Shown here: in pieces, positions 8,273-16,356 of the stretch | How positions within the stretch are numbered: the stretch's first letter is position 1 | Layout: every line of letters begins with the position of its first letter | Origin: JAZLJD01 sp045617725 | GTDB taxonomy: Bacteria > Bacillota > Clostridia > Lachnospirales > Lachnospiraceae | DNA: 44,276 nt | Direction of reading: 5' to 3' | Assembly (NCBI GenBank): GCA_045617725.1 | Contig: JAZLJD010000055.1 | Coordinates: forward strand, 1 to 44,276 | Program-made: the position numbers and the translations under genes | Notes under the pieces: model-generated | What the model saw: only the letters and a program-made list of their open reading frames with translations | Databases searched by the model: none | What the model was told of the DNA's origin: nothing

Positions 8273-9541
8273 ATGAAAATTACAGCACTTGTGTTATTTG
8301 TTGCGATGTACGCATTTATGATTTTTAAGCCGAAATACAGGCCCTTCTACGCGTTGGGCGCGGCGGTGGCGTTCCTGGTTTTGGGCATTCTGCCGGTGGG
8401 AAGCCTGCTTGGAACGATTAATTGGAATATTTTGATGATGATGGGCGGCACCATGATTATCGTGTACTATTTTATTGAATCAAAGATGCCCAATCTGCTG
8501 GCGGACCTGCTGCTTGCGCGGCCCAGGAGCGTGATGTGGGTCACCATCATGATGTCGCTTTTTGCAGGCGTGATATCCGCATTTATCGACAATGTGGCAA
8601 CGGTTCTGATGGTTGCGCCCGTGGGGATTGCGATTTGCAAAAAACTAAAGATGAACCCGGTGGGGATGATTCTTTCCATCGCAGTGTCTTCGAATCTGCA
8701 GGGCGCTGCAACGCTGGTCGGCGACACGACGTCCATCATGCTGGGCGATTACGCACATATGAATTTTATGAACTTCTTTTGGATGCAGGGGCGCACGGGT
8801 GTCTTTTTCGCAGTGGAAGTAGGGGCTCTTGCCACGATTCCGGTTATGATGTTTTTGTTCCGCAAGGACATGGCGCGGGTTTCGTCGACGGACCGAACGG
8901 TTGTCAATGATTTCGTACCCACCGGGATGCTGCTCCTCATGATTGCGTTGCTGATCACGGCGTCCTTCCTTCCGAACATGCCGGACATGATTAACGGTAT
9001 CATCTGCTGCGCGCTGGCGCTCCTCACGGTGCTGTTTGATCTTTTGCGAAAGAAAAACCCGGAGGCGGCAGCTGCTGCAGTTCGAAGCCTTGACTTTGAG
9101 ACGCTGGGGCTTTTGGTCGGGCTGTTTGTGGTAATCGGCGGTCTGACCAATGTGGGAATCATTGATGATTTTGCGAACCTGATCGTCAGATTTGGAGCCA
9201 AAAACAAATTCCTCCTATACACCATTGTCGTTTGGGCATCGGTACTGATTTCCGCCTTCGTGGACAATATCCCGTATGTGGCAACCATGTTGCCCGTCCT
9301 GACAGCGGTTACCGGAACGCTTGGCATGGAACCGTATCTGTTGTATTTCGGCTTGCTGTCGGGCGCAACGCTGGGCGGCAACATCACTCCGATCGGAGCC
9401 TCCGCCAATATCGCGGCGGTCGGCATGCTCAGGAAGGAAGGCTACCAGGTGTCATTCCGCGAATTTATGCGCATCGGCGTTCCGTACACCCTGACGGCGG
9501 TGCTCGTGGGCTATCTTTATATTTGGATTGTCTGGGCCTGA
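8273..9541 (+). CDS. ArsB/NhaD (ion transporter superfamily) permease, candidate Mn-regulated exporter
   Basis: A polytopic membrane protein of about 422 aa with about 11 hydrophobic segments. It shows the family's internal duplication: SAFIDNVATVLMVAP in the first half and SAFVDNIPYVATMLPV in the second, each followed by a re-entrant segment. GGNITPIGASANIAAVGML is the conserved ArsB/NhaD/CitMHS motif. Family members move anions or exchange cations. I chose ATG 8273 because GGAG (8260-8263) sits 9 nt upstream; ATG 8258 is the alternative. The preceding Mn2+-type riboswitch suggests a role in metal homeostasis, possibly Mn2+ efflux, which is inference. Its own substrate is not known. Confidence 0.85.
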   Translation: MKITALVLFVAMYAFMIFKPKYRPFYALGAAVAFLVLGILPVGSLLGTINWNILMMMGGTMIIVYYFIESKMPNLLADLLLARPRSVMWVTIMMSLFAGVISAFIDNVATVLMVAPVGIAICKKLKMNPVGMILSIAVSSNLQGAATLVGDTTSIMLGDYAHMNFMNFFWMQGRTGVFFAVEVGALATIPVMMFLFRKDMARVSSTDRTVVNDFVPTGMLLLMIALLITASFLPNMPDMINGIICCALALLTVLFDLLRKKNPEAAAAAVRSLDFETLGLLVGLFVVIGGLTNVGIIDDFANLIVRFGAKNKFLLYTIVVWASVLISAFVDNIPYVATMLPVLTAVTGTLGMEPYLLYFGLLSGATLGGNITPIGASANIAAVGMLRKEGYQVSFREFMRIGVPYTLTAVLVGYLYIWIVWA

Positions 9542-9552
9542 TATGCTATAAT
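9523..9552 (+). promoter_or_regulatory. promoter for the TIR gene
   Basis: TTGGAT, 18 nt, then an extended -10 (TGCTATAAT; TATAAT at 9547-9552). The promoter overlaps the 3' end of the permease gene and predicts a leader of about 30 nt. Confidence 0.6.
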
Positions 9553-9593
9553 CGTGGAGTAAGAAACTTTGATTAAGGAGTATGGGCGGCAGC

Positions 9594-11768
9594 ATGAAAC
9601 AGGAATATAAAGGATTATCATATCGCCTTTTGGGCAATCCGAACCCGCACGGGCGCAGCAGGATTTTCTTCTTAAGCTGCAAGGAGGATCGGGAGCAGTA
9701 CTTCGAGGAAGTCTGCGCGGATATTTTTGAATCGCAGGGAAGTGCCGTCATATGGTATGCGTCGGAGGAGTCGGGCGACCTTGATTGCCCCGAATATTAC
9801 AGAGATTTGCAGGAGATGAACCTGTTTGTTGTCGTTGTCACCGAGAAGTTTTTGAAGGCCGTGGCGGCAGGCGAGATGATGGAATTCTTTTTGGCCAAAA
9901 AGAATCGGATTCCGATTCTGCCGCTGGTGCAGGACCCGAGTTTATTGCAGAATTTCAACCGGCTCTGCGGAGAGTATCAGACGCTGTGCAAGAATGCGCC
10001 GTTTGACCCGACGGCGATTCCCTACAAGGAGAAGTTACGGGAGTTTCTGGAGACCACTTTGTTCCCCGAGAATCTGATGGGGGAGATTCGAAATGCCTTT
10101 GATGCATACATCTTTTTGAGTTACCGAAAGAAGGACCGCTTCTACGCACAGGATGTTATGCGTAAGATCCACGCCTCGGACCGTTTAAGACGGCTGGCAA
10201 TCTGGTATGATGAGTATCTTGTCCCCGGAGAGAATTTCAATGAGTCCATCGAGGCGGCACTTCATAAATCGGAGTTGTTTGTGTTGGTTGTTACGCCCAA
10301 CATTGTGAATGAAGAAAACTACGTGAAGAACGTGGAGTATCCGAGGGCAGTTGAGCTTTCGAAGAAAATCATTCCGGTCGAGGAAGTGGCGACAGACCGT
10401 GAGAAATTAACGGCGCAGTACCCAAGCATTCCCTCGGTTAAGCCGGCGGAGGAGGCAACGGAGCTGACCGAGTACCTTTCCGACCTTGCAAGTGAGCTTT
10501 CAAAAGGGGAACCTATGGACGATGCCCGGCGGGCGTACCTTTTGGGCCTGTCCTACCAGCTGGGGATTGATGTGGAAAAGGACCCGGATTACGCCCTTAA
10601 GATGTTTGACCTTGCCATGCAGGGCGGTTCGGAAGAGGCGTATCGCCATGTGGTTTCCATGTATTGGAACGGACATTTTGTTGAGAAGGATCTTAATAAG
10701 GCACAGAACCTTCAGCTTCAGCTCATTCATCTTTTGGAGGAACGCCTTTCCGCACTGGAAAAGAGCGGGGAGGATTTTGAGTATCTTCGCACCCTGCAGC
10801 ATTTGTTCAGTTGCTATTTTACGCTGGAAAACATCGAACGCAACCTGGGCATAGCCCCCTCGGACTCAAAGCATCTTGACCGGATGATCGCAATCTCTGA
10901 GGAAATTAACCGCTATATCGAGGAACGCGTTCCTGAGAATCCGGACATAAAGTTCTTCTTTGAGCCGCTTAACGACCGGAACCGGATTCGTTGTCTTTTG
11001 TTAAAAAGAAAAGTTGCACAGGCCGCTGAAGCGGCGGAATCGTATTACGAGTTTATGAAGGACATGCTGGAAGATGCGCCCGAAGTGCTTTTGGGCACCA
11101 AAAGGAAGGATTTGGAGCGTGCTTTCGATGAGGCGAAGCTTCTCTATATAGGGACAAAAGCAATCGTGGTCAGTTCGGTGATTGCGTCGAAGCAGCTTTC
11201 GAAGGCGCGGGAGATGTACGATGCGTTCTGCGAATTCGTGGATGCGAATTACCCGGAAAACTGCTCTGTGGCTATCAGGATGGTTCTTGCATCCCTCTAT
11301 AATGCGATGGGGGATTTTGAGAATGAGAGCGGCAATCCGACCAGAGCCTACAATGCGTATTCGGACAGCGAAACGCTTCTTGCAGAGATCAATGCAGAAC
11401 AGCCCGGCCTCGATTCGCTGCGGTATCACTTCTTCGTTTGCAAGAACCTGTGTACGTTCCTGATTGAGTGCGAGGGCGACTGGGTGAAGGCAAGGGGCCT
11501 CGAGCTTGCCGTGAAGGCGGCGGAGACGATGGAGAAGGTCCTGCTCCTAAAACGGACGAATCAGTATCTGTGGGACTGCGGCCTGGCATATACCTTTGCC
11601 GGAGCTTTTTCCAAGCTTCAAAAGGATTTTGATGCGTCGGATGCATATCTTGAAAAGGCTGAGGTGAGGATTTCCGATTCCGGTGAGGATTCCACGTTTA
11701 TTTCTGATTTTATGGATGAATTTGCGCCGGATGATTTTGACGATTTTTACACAGCACCGAAACGATGA
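9594..11768 (+). CDS. tandem-TIR domain protein with Sel1/TPR repeats
   Basis: About 724 aa from ATG 9594, chosen because GGAG at 9577-9580 is only 1 nt from the alternative ATG 9582. Residues about 22-113 form a first, divergent TIR-like domain (RIFFLSCKEDR, FVVVVTEKFL, IPILPLV). Residues about 169-262 form a clear TIR domain (DAYIFLSYRKKDRFYAQDV, WYDEYLVPGENF, LFVLVVTPN), with Glu248 in NVEYPRA at the position of the NADase glutamate. Glu97 is the equivalent in the first domain. From about 313 on, Sel1-like (YLLGLSYQLGIDVEKD) and then TPR-like helices fill the rest. Bacterial TIR proteins often hydrolyse NAD+ or make signalling nucleotides in defence. Its stop overlaps the next start (ATGA). 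Confidence 0.85.
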   Translation: MKQEYKGLSYRLLGNPNPHGRSRIFFLSCKEDREQYFEEVCADIFESQGSAVIWYASEESGDLDCPEYYRDLQEMNLFVVVVTEKFLKAVAAGEMMEFFLAKKNRIPILPLVQDPSLLQNFNRLCGEYQTLCKNAPFDPTAIPYKEKLREFLETTLFPENLMGEIRNAFDAYIFLSYRKKDRFYAQDVMRKIHASDRLRRLAIWYDEYLVPGENFNESIEAALHKSELFVLVVTPNIVNEENYVKNVEYPRAVELSKKIIPVEEVATDREKLTAQYPSIPSVKPAEEATELTEYLSDLASELSKGEPMDDARRAYLLGLSYQLGIDVEKDPDYALKMFDLAMQGGSEEAYRHVVSMYWNGHFVEKDLNKAQNLQLQLIHLLEERLSALEKSGEDFEYLRTLQHLFSCYFTLENIERNLGIAPSDSKHLDRMIAISEEINRYIEERVPENPDIKFFFEPLNDRNRIRCLLLKRKVAQAAEAAESYYEFMKDMLEDAPEVLLGTKRKDLERAFDEAKLLYIGTKAIVVSSVIASKQLSKAREMYDAFCEFVDANYPENCSVAIRMVLASLYNAMGDFENESGNPTRAYNAYSDSETLLAEINAEQPGLDSLRYHFFVCKNLCTFLIECEGDWVKARGLELAVKAAETMEKVLLLKRTNQYLWDCGLAYTFAGAFSKLQKDFDASDAYLEKAEVRISDSGEDSTFISDFMDEFAPDDFDDFYTAPKR

Positions 11769-12220
11769 CTATGAATGGACAGACGATGATTATGCATTTT
11801 GTGAATATTAAAGGAACCACCCTGAACCGCTACTACTGTGCTACCGGCGGCGGAATGCGGGGCGGCTACCACCAGGAGGAAGTGGTGCCAAAGGGCAACG
11901 GCCATGCAGTAATCCGTATCACCCGGGCGGACTGGCACAACGAGAAGCCTGATGTGGAGGAATATATCGTAGATGCACAGGTTCTTTCGGAGCTTGAGCA
12001 GGTGGTTCGAAAGTACCATATTAATTTTTGGCACAAAAGGAAGTTTACGACCATGTTTGTGTGCGACGGGGAGAGTACTTCCTACAGCTTCCGTTTTGGA
12101 ACGAAGTACATCAGTTTTTCCTCCCAGATTTACCCGCCGCGTGTCAGTGGGAAGCTCAAAGAGTTCGATGAAATTCTGACGAAATACATAGAGAAGGCAA
12201 TAGAAAATCCCGCCGAATGA
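11765..12220 (+). CDS. conserved-looking protein of unknown function coupled to the TIR gene
   Basis: A 151-aa soluble protein I do not recognise. It is beta-rich with Gly-rich GGGMRGGY near residue 29, a FVCDGESTSYSFRFG strand pair, and a lysine/glutamate-rich C-terminal helix (KLKEFDEILTKYIEKAIE). No signal peptide, membrane helix or metal motif is evident. The ATG overlaps the TIR gene's stop by 4 nt (ATGA), indicating translational coupling and a two-gene transcript ended by the terminator at 12204-12230. ATG 11771 or 11786 could also be used. A partner, regulator or immunity role for the TIR protein is only a guess from context. Confidence 0.75.
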   Translation: MTMNGQTMIMHFVNIKGTTLNRYYCATGGGMRGGYHQEEVVPKGNGHAVIRITRADWHNEKPDVEEYIVDAQVLSELEQVVRKYHINFWHKRKFTTMFVCDGESTSYSFRFGTKYISFSSQIYPPRVSGKLKEFDEILTKYIEKAIENPAE

Positions 12221-12230
12221 CGGGATTTTT
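12204..12230 (+). terminator. intrinsic terminator of the TIR gene pair
   Basis: AAATCCCG pairs with CGGGATTT, and T5 follows. The stop codon (TGA, 12218-12220) of the 151-aa gene lies inside the loop, so the stem's 5' arm is coding. Confidence 0.85.
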
Positions 12231-12289
12231 GCATGGGTGTTGTATTCGCCATCATATCGGGACCGGCATAAACGCACAGAAACTGGGAG

Positions 12290-12317
12290 TTGCTTAATAC
12301 CATACAACTGATATTAT
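12290..12317 (+). promoter_or_regulatory. probable promoter for the ABC transporter pair
   Basis: TTGCTT, 16 nt, TATTAT, about 27 nt upstream of the first possible start codon. Confidence 0.45.
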
Positions 12318-12344
12318 AGTATATGTAGATACCAAAAATCAAAG

Positions 12345-13019
12345 ATGGGGTTTGAAATGGACAGTATCAGAAATGTAATTGATTTTAAGACGGAGGGAGT
12401 CTCTTTCGCAGTGCCGGAGGGCTCAATCTGTGCGCTTGTAGGACCGGATGGGGCCGGTAAGACTACAATCATTATGTCAATTCTGCATGTTCTTGATATG
12501 GGAAAAGGCAACATATCGGTACTCGGAAGAAACATGAAAAATAACTCACGTAAGGTGCGTCAGGAGCTCGGTGTGGTGTTCGGTGAAATGCGGTTTCAGG
12601 ACAAGCTGACCGGACGAGATATCAATATCATGATGCGGAATATTTACAAGAAGTGGGATTCCAAAGCTTTTTATGCATATTTGGAGCGTTTTTCGATTTC
12701 GCCCCAAAGAAGGTGTGAGGAACTTTCCGGCAGCATGCGTCGTCTTTTGCAACTGTCGGTGGCACTTTCACACAATGCCAGAATTCTGATTATGGATGAA
12801 CCGCTTAAGGGAATCGATCCGATGACCCGGAAGGAGATGCTGCAGTTGTTCCGCAGTTATGTTGCCGATGAACGGCATACCATTTTACTGACGGCGCAGT
12901 CCACGGATGAGTTGGAAGCAATAACGAATGAAGTAGTCTTTCTGAACAGGGGCCGGATCCGGCAGGTGACAGGGAAGATTGCAGAAAGCGAGGCAGATGA
13001 TGGCCGGCTTACTTTATAA
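12345..13019 (+). CDS. ABC transporter ATP-binding protein with degenerate motifs
   Basis: A 224-aa nucleotide-binding subunit of an ABC-2-type exporter. Walker A is GPDGAGKTT (about residues 33-41) and Walker B is ILIMDEP. The signature is LSGSMRR rather than LSGGQ. The Q-loop lacks a clear Gln (VFGEMRF), and the usual H-loop His is replaced by Gln in LLTAQSTDELEA. The start is uncertain: neither ATG 12345 nor ATG 12357 has a good SD. The permease starts within its 3' end (overlap about 20 nt), so the two are coupled. It resembles YtrB-like ATPases, but no GntR regulator is adjacent. Substrate unknown. Confidence 0.85.
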   Translation: MGFEMDSIRNVIDFKTEGVSFAVPEGSICALVGPDGAGKTTIIMSILHVLDMGKGNISVLGRNMKNNSRKVRQELGVVFGEMRFQDKLTGRDINIMMRNIYKKWDSKAFYAYLERFSISPQRRCEELSGSMRRLLQLSVALSHNARILIMDEPLKGIDPMTRKEMLQLFRSYVADERHTILLTAQSTDELEAITNEVVFLNRGRIRQVTGKIAESEADDGRLTL

Positions 13020-13761
13020 GGATTTCATAGCAACCTGCAGAATCCGTAAAATGAACCTTCTGTGGGTGCTCATATTGACGATGGTTTTTGGCATGCTGTT
13101 CCGCATGTTCTTTCCGGGAACGATTCCTCCGGAGGGCAGTGAAGTGTGCCTTTCGGACCGCATATTTGTAATCATCTTTCTTATTTTCATGGTGGCATGC
13201 TTTGTGATAGGAAATTTCCTGACGTTTCGGATGATTACCTATGATGAGAAGGCAGGCAGTATTCATTACTATGATTCCATGCCGCTTTCGCGTCACGCAT
13301 ATGTAAGCTCGAAGTATATTTTCCTGCTGCTTACGGCCTGTGTGGTCATGGTTTTGGAGAGCGTATGGGGAAGGTTTTGCCTTAGATATTGCATGGAAGG
13401 AATGATGGCGGATGCCTGCAGCGTCCTTATTTCCATGATTGCTTCCGCTGCGGCACTGACGCTTTTGGTTGCAGCGTTTGACATCCCTCTTTATCTGTTC
13501 TGGGGCAAGGACAAGGCGATTCTGATTAAGTCGGTCGGTATCCTTCTGGTGGTTGGCTTCGCGACAGCGTATTTTTTGACGCACAAGGTACCCAGCTTAA
13601 AGGAGCGCTTCGAACTCACATACATCATGAATTTCTGTACGATTCATGCAGGCGAAATCCGGTTCTTTCGAAAGCTGTTCCCGCTGACGGCGCTGGTGGT
13701 TTATGCTCTGTCCTGGCAGATAAACTGCTTACGGTTTCGAAACCGGAAAACTCTGCTTTAA
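13000..13761 (+). CDS. ABC-2-type permease subunit
   Basis: About 253 aa from ATG 13000 (GAGG 6 nt upstream; ATG 12997 is adjacent). It has about six hydrophobic segments. The N-terminal MAGLLYKDFIATCRIRKMN, followed by the first membrane helix, is the usual layout of ABC-2 permeases in YtrB-like systems. It forms the membrane channel for the ATPase encoded just upstream. A MITYDEKAGSIHYYDSMP stretch after the second helix resembles the 'dE..g...~lpvs' region of this group. Its 3' end overlaps the convergent DUF2161-like gene by 33 bp. Substrate unknown; peptide or drug export are typical possibilities. Confidence 0.82.
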   Translation: MAGLLYKDFIATCRIRKMNLLWVLILTMVFGMLFRMFFPGTIPPEGSEVCLSDRIFVIIFLIFMVACFVIGNFLTFRMITYDEKAGSIHYYDSMPLSRHAYVSSKYIFLLLTACVVMVLESVWGRFCLRYCMEGMMADACSVLISMIASAAALTLLVAAFDIPLYLFWGKDKAILIKSVGILLVVGFATAYFLTHKVPSLKERFELTYIMNFCTIHAGEIRFFRKLFPLTALVVYALSWQINCLRFRNRKTLL

Positions 13762-14433
13762 AAGACGGATGGTGTCTTCGAATTCCTCCACAGCGGCCAG
13801 TCCGGCATCGGATACCGAGTAGAGACTGCTCCCTGAATGGAGGAACCAACCGTAGTGATTGTCATAGAGGATGTTACGTGCTTTCTCAACTCCGCTGAGC
13901 CCACGCACTTCCTTCGGAGAAGCGGTGCCGCCCAGTTCAAGGAGCGCATCCAGCACAAGGAGAGCGTCCTCGCGATATCCGGTGATCAGCTTCTGCCCAT
14001 GCACTCCGCCGATATTGGATTTTGTTCTGCGCTTTTGGAATTCTGCCGAGAGCGCAGTTTTTTTGCCTTTATTATGTTGCTTGAAAGCGGACAGCTCGCT
14101 GACTACGGGCTCGGACACGATTTCCACGATATGCGACCGTTTGGAAACGGTGATGAGACCGATCCCCAGCCGCTTGAGCAGATAGATTTTGTCCGAAAAG
14201 GCATGGCTATTAAGGTCCCGGGGCTTGAAGATTCCGATGAATACATAGTCGGTAAGCTTCTGCCTGAGAGCCGCCTGCTGAACCGCCTTAAAATCCAGGG
14301 TTTGTTTCAGTTCGACGGCAACGCTTTCCTCACCCTTTTCCATGTAGAGGTCGATGTCCTGCACCTCACCGTCGCAGGTATAACCGTAGCTTTCAAAATA
14401 TTCTTTTATCGGTTTGAACAAGTCTTTTTCCAT
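13729..14433 (-). CDS. DUF2161-like protein, putative PD-(D/E)XK phosphodiesterase
   Basis: A 234-aa soluble protein. The N-terminal half has the nuclease-fold signature: Asp in VQDIDLYMEKGEE followed by VAVELKQTLD, i.e. D-(x~15)-ExK with Glu and Lys on the central strand, then an alternating alpha/beta core (DYVFIGIF, LGIGLITV). The C-terminal third (LDALLELGGTASPKEVRGL...) looks like a winged-helix DNA-binding domain. Known DUF2161 proteins are annotated as putative phosphodiesterases without a proven substrate. The start is supported by the promoter at 14440-14468, which puts transcription initiation at the ATG itself, so the mRNA is predicted leaderless. There is no SD. Confidence 0.8.
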   Translation of the reverse strand: MEKDLFKPIKEYFESYGYTCDGEVQDIDLYMEKGEESVAVELKQTLDFKAVQQAALRQKLTDYVFIGIFKPRDLNSHAFSDKIYLLKRLGIGLITVSKRSHIVEIVSEPVVSELSAFKQHNKGKKTALSAEFQKRRTKSNIGGVHGQKLITGYREDALLVLDALLELGGTASPKEVRGLSGVEKARNILYDNHYGWFLHSGSSLYSVSDAGLAAVEEFEDTIRLLKQSFPVSKP

Positions 14434-14439
14434 GAGCTT

Positions 14440-14468
14440 ATTTTAATCGAAGCGGGGGACATTTTCAA
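14440..14468 (-). promoter_or_regulatory. promoter of a predicted leaderless mRNA
   Basis: On the minus strand: TTGAAA, 17 nt, TAAAAT, with only 6 nt between the -10 and the ATG of the DUF2161-like gene. Initiation would fall on or beside the A of the start codon. Confidence 0.65.
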
Positions 14469-14487
14469 CGATTCCGGGGCGCATGAA

Positions 14488-14516
14488 TTGACATGCCGGG
14501 CGATTTGCGATATCAT
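14488..14516 (+). promoter_or_regulatory. promoter for the TetR-REC-Hpt-birA-cysK run
   Basis: TTGACA, 17 nt, TATCAT. The -35 is a perfect consensus. The leader to ATG 14555 is about 30 nt. No strong palindromic operator was found. Confidence 0.75.
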
Positions 14517-14554
14517 AAAACAGTTGTTGTATAACATGTGATTAAGGGGAAGTT

Positions 14555-15196
14555 ATGCCACCGAGACCGAAGTTTACTCGTGATGAAGTAATAGATATAG
14601 CGTATGAAATTGCCAGAAGTGAAGGAATTGAGGCAGTTGTTGCCCGTGAAGTCGGTAAGCGACTTGGAACGACAGCAACGCCCATTTTCACGTACTTCGA
14701 GAAAATGAGCGATTTGAAGGATGAAATCTACCACCGAGCCCAGCAGGAATGTGCAGAGTATATGCGCGGCTGCATGGAGTATCGGCCTGCCTTTAAGGAA
14801 TTTGGAATGCGTTGGGTACGCTTCGCCAAAAACGAACCCAAGCTCTACAACCTTTTGTTTTTGTCCTCGTATGAGAAACATAAAACAAGAGGCTTTGTGA
14901 ACATAGATTTCCTGGATGTTATGGATGAACTGAAGCAGAGCGTTATGGAGACTTTTCGAATCAGTGCGGAGCAGACCGAAAGGCTGATCAACGACATGTG
15001 TATTTATTCGCAGGGGCTCGCTGCGGTCGTAATCAATACGGACAACGAAATGTCGGAGGAACTGATTTCCGACTGCCTCAGCAATATGTGCATTTCGCTG
15101 GTTGCCGGATACAAGCTTCGCGATGATAATTATCATCCTGAGATGATGAAACACTTTTTTGCCAATGCGGTCGGAATTCCGAAGGAAACAAATTAA
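14555..15196 (+). CDS. TetR/AcrR-family transcriptional regulator
   Basis: A 213-aa one-component repressor. The N-terminal helix-turn-helix spans about residues 8-55 (EVIDIAYEIARSEGIEAVVA, then VGKRLGTTATPIFTYFEKMS), matching the TetR pattern that ends in the Y-x-x-F/K-x-x-L helix. The remaining helices would bind an inducer and dimerise; the ligand is not predictable. SD AGGGGAAG precedes ATG 14555. It is the first gene behind the promoter at 14488 and is only 24 nt from the REC-HD-GYP gene, so it may be autoregulated and co-transcribed with it. Its distance from the ABC transporter genes makes them less likely direct targets. Confidence 0.9.
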   Translation: MPPRPKFTRDEVIDIAYEIARSEGIEAVVAREVGKRLGTTATPIFTYFEKMSDLKDEIYHRAQQECAEYMRGCMEYRPAFKEFGMRWVRFAKNEPKLYNLLFLSSYEKHKTRGFVNIDFLDVMDELKQSVMETFRISAEQTERLINDMCIYSQGLAAVVINTDNEMSEELISDCLSNMCISLVAGYKLRDDNYHPEMMKHFFANAVGIPKETN

Positions 15197-15220
15197 GTGA
15201 AGATAAAGGGGAAATGAATA

Positions 15221-16327
15221 ATGGATTGTAGAAAGACGGTGCTGATTGTTGACGATGCCGAAATCAATCGTTCTCTTTTGGCGGATATGCTGGAGAGCGA
15301 GTATCGGGTTTTGGAGGCGGCCAACGGATACGAAGCAGTTAATTTGCTGGAACGCAATAAGGATACGTTGGATATTGTGCTCCTGGATATTGTAATGCCG
15401 GACCTTGATGGATTCGGCGTTTTGGAGTATATGAATGACAATCGCCTGATTGAGCAGATTCCCGTTATCACCATTTCGGCGGAGAACACGCCGGAATACA
15501 TGGAACGGGCTTTTGAGATGGGCGTTATGGATTACATCTGCCGGCCCTTTGACACGCTGATTGTACGAAAACGTGTAGAGAATACCATCATGCTGTATGC
15601 CAAGCAGAAACGTTTGAGCAAGCTGGTCGAGCGGCAGATTCGGGAGCGCCAGAAGAGCGATACGCTGATGATTTCCATTTTGTCACATATCGTCGAGTTT
15701 CGGAACGGAGAGAGTGGCTACCATGTCGTGCACATGCATTCCCTGACCGAACTTCTTCTTCGCAGGTTGCGTGACCGGTTTGACAAATATAACCTTACGG
15801 ATGAGGATATCACCAGGATTTCCATCGCCTCGGCCTTACATGACATAGGCAAGATCGGAATTCCGGAGAATATCCTAAATAAGCCCGGCAAGCTTACGCC
15901 ACAGGAGTTTAGCGTAATGAAGACCCATTCGGAGCTGGGCGCGGAGATGCTCAATTCCATGGAAGAGTATCGCGATGATTCTCTTGTGCGTACGGCTTAT
16001 GAAATCTGCCGGTGGCATCATGAACGCTGGGACGGTGGCGGGTATCCGGACGGTCTTAAGGGGGATCAGATTCCGCTTTCGGCACAGATTGTATCGATTG
16101 CCGATGTTTACGATGCACTGACCAGTCGCCGTGTTTATAAGGAAGCGTATTCCCACGATCAGGCCATGGACATGATTTTGGGCGGCGAGTGCGGTTCGTT
16201 TAATCCGGACCTGCTCGAGTGCCTTAGGGATGTACGGGATATATTGCAGGAGCAGATATGGCTTAATTCCATGGAGATGGCTACCGAGAAGAGGGTGGCC
16301 GATATGTCGGAGGATTTGTTTCATTAA
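15221..16327 (+). CDS. response regulator with REC and HD-GYP domains
   Basis: A 368-aa two-domain protein. REC domain (about 5-122): acidic pair Asp11/Asp12, phospho-acceptor Asp56 in VLLDIVMP, Ser86, and Arg108 in place of the usual Lys (YICRPF). The HD-GYP domain (about 155-335) shows HDIGKIGIPENILNKPGKL, then HHERWDGGGYPDGLKG with the intact GYP, and IADVYDALTSRRVYKEA. HD-GYP proteins hydrolyse cyclic di-GMP, so phosphorylation would probably control its turnover. An Hpt gene follows after 29 nt and is a likely phosphodonor. No histidine kinase is nearby. Metal ligands look complete, so activity is expected. Confidence 0.92.
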   Translation: MDCRKTVLIVDDAEINRSLLADMLESEYRVLEAANGYEAVNLLERNKDTLDIVLLDIVMPDLDGFGVLEYMNDNRLIEQIPVITISAENTPEYMERAFEMGVMDYICRPFDTLIVRKRVENTIMLYAKQKRLSKLVERQIRERQKSDTLMISILSHIVEFRNGESGYHVVHMHSLTELLLRRLRDRFDKYNLTDEDITRISIASALHDIGKIGIPENILNKPGKLTPQEFSVMKTHSELGAEMLNSMEEYRDDSLVRTAYEICRWHHERWDGGGYPDGLKGDQIPLSAQIVSIADVYDALTSRRVYKEAYSHDQAMDMILGGECGSFNPDLLECLRDVRDILQEQIWLNSMEMATEKRVADMSEDLFH

Positions 16328-16356
16328 GAGCAGGAATTTACAGATGGGGGCTAAGG

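Noticed and set aside
8749..9426. 225-aa minus-strand open frame inside the permease gene
   Set aside because: Antisense shadow: low-complexity Ser/Thr/Pro-rich translation with no domain, no promoter and no SD.
13837..14541. 234-aa plus-strand open frame opposite the DUF2161-like gene
   Set aside because: It is the mirror of a gene with recognisable family motifs, has no SD or family match, and its length follows from the codon pattern of the real gene.
14521..14550. possible TetR operator around GTTGTATAAC upstream of the TetR gene
   Set aside because: Only 3-bp symmetric arms; too weak to call an operator.
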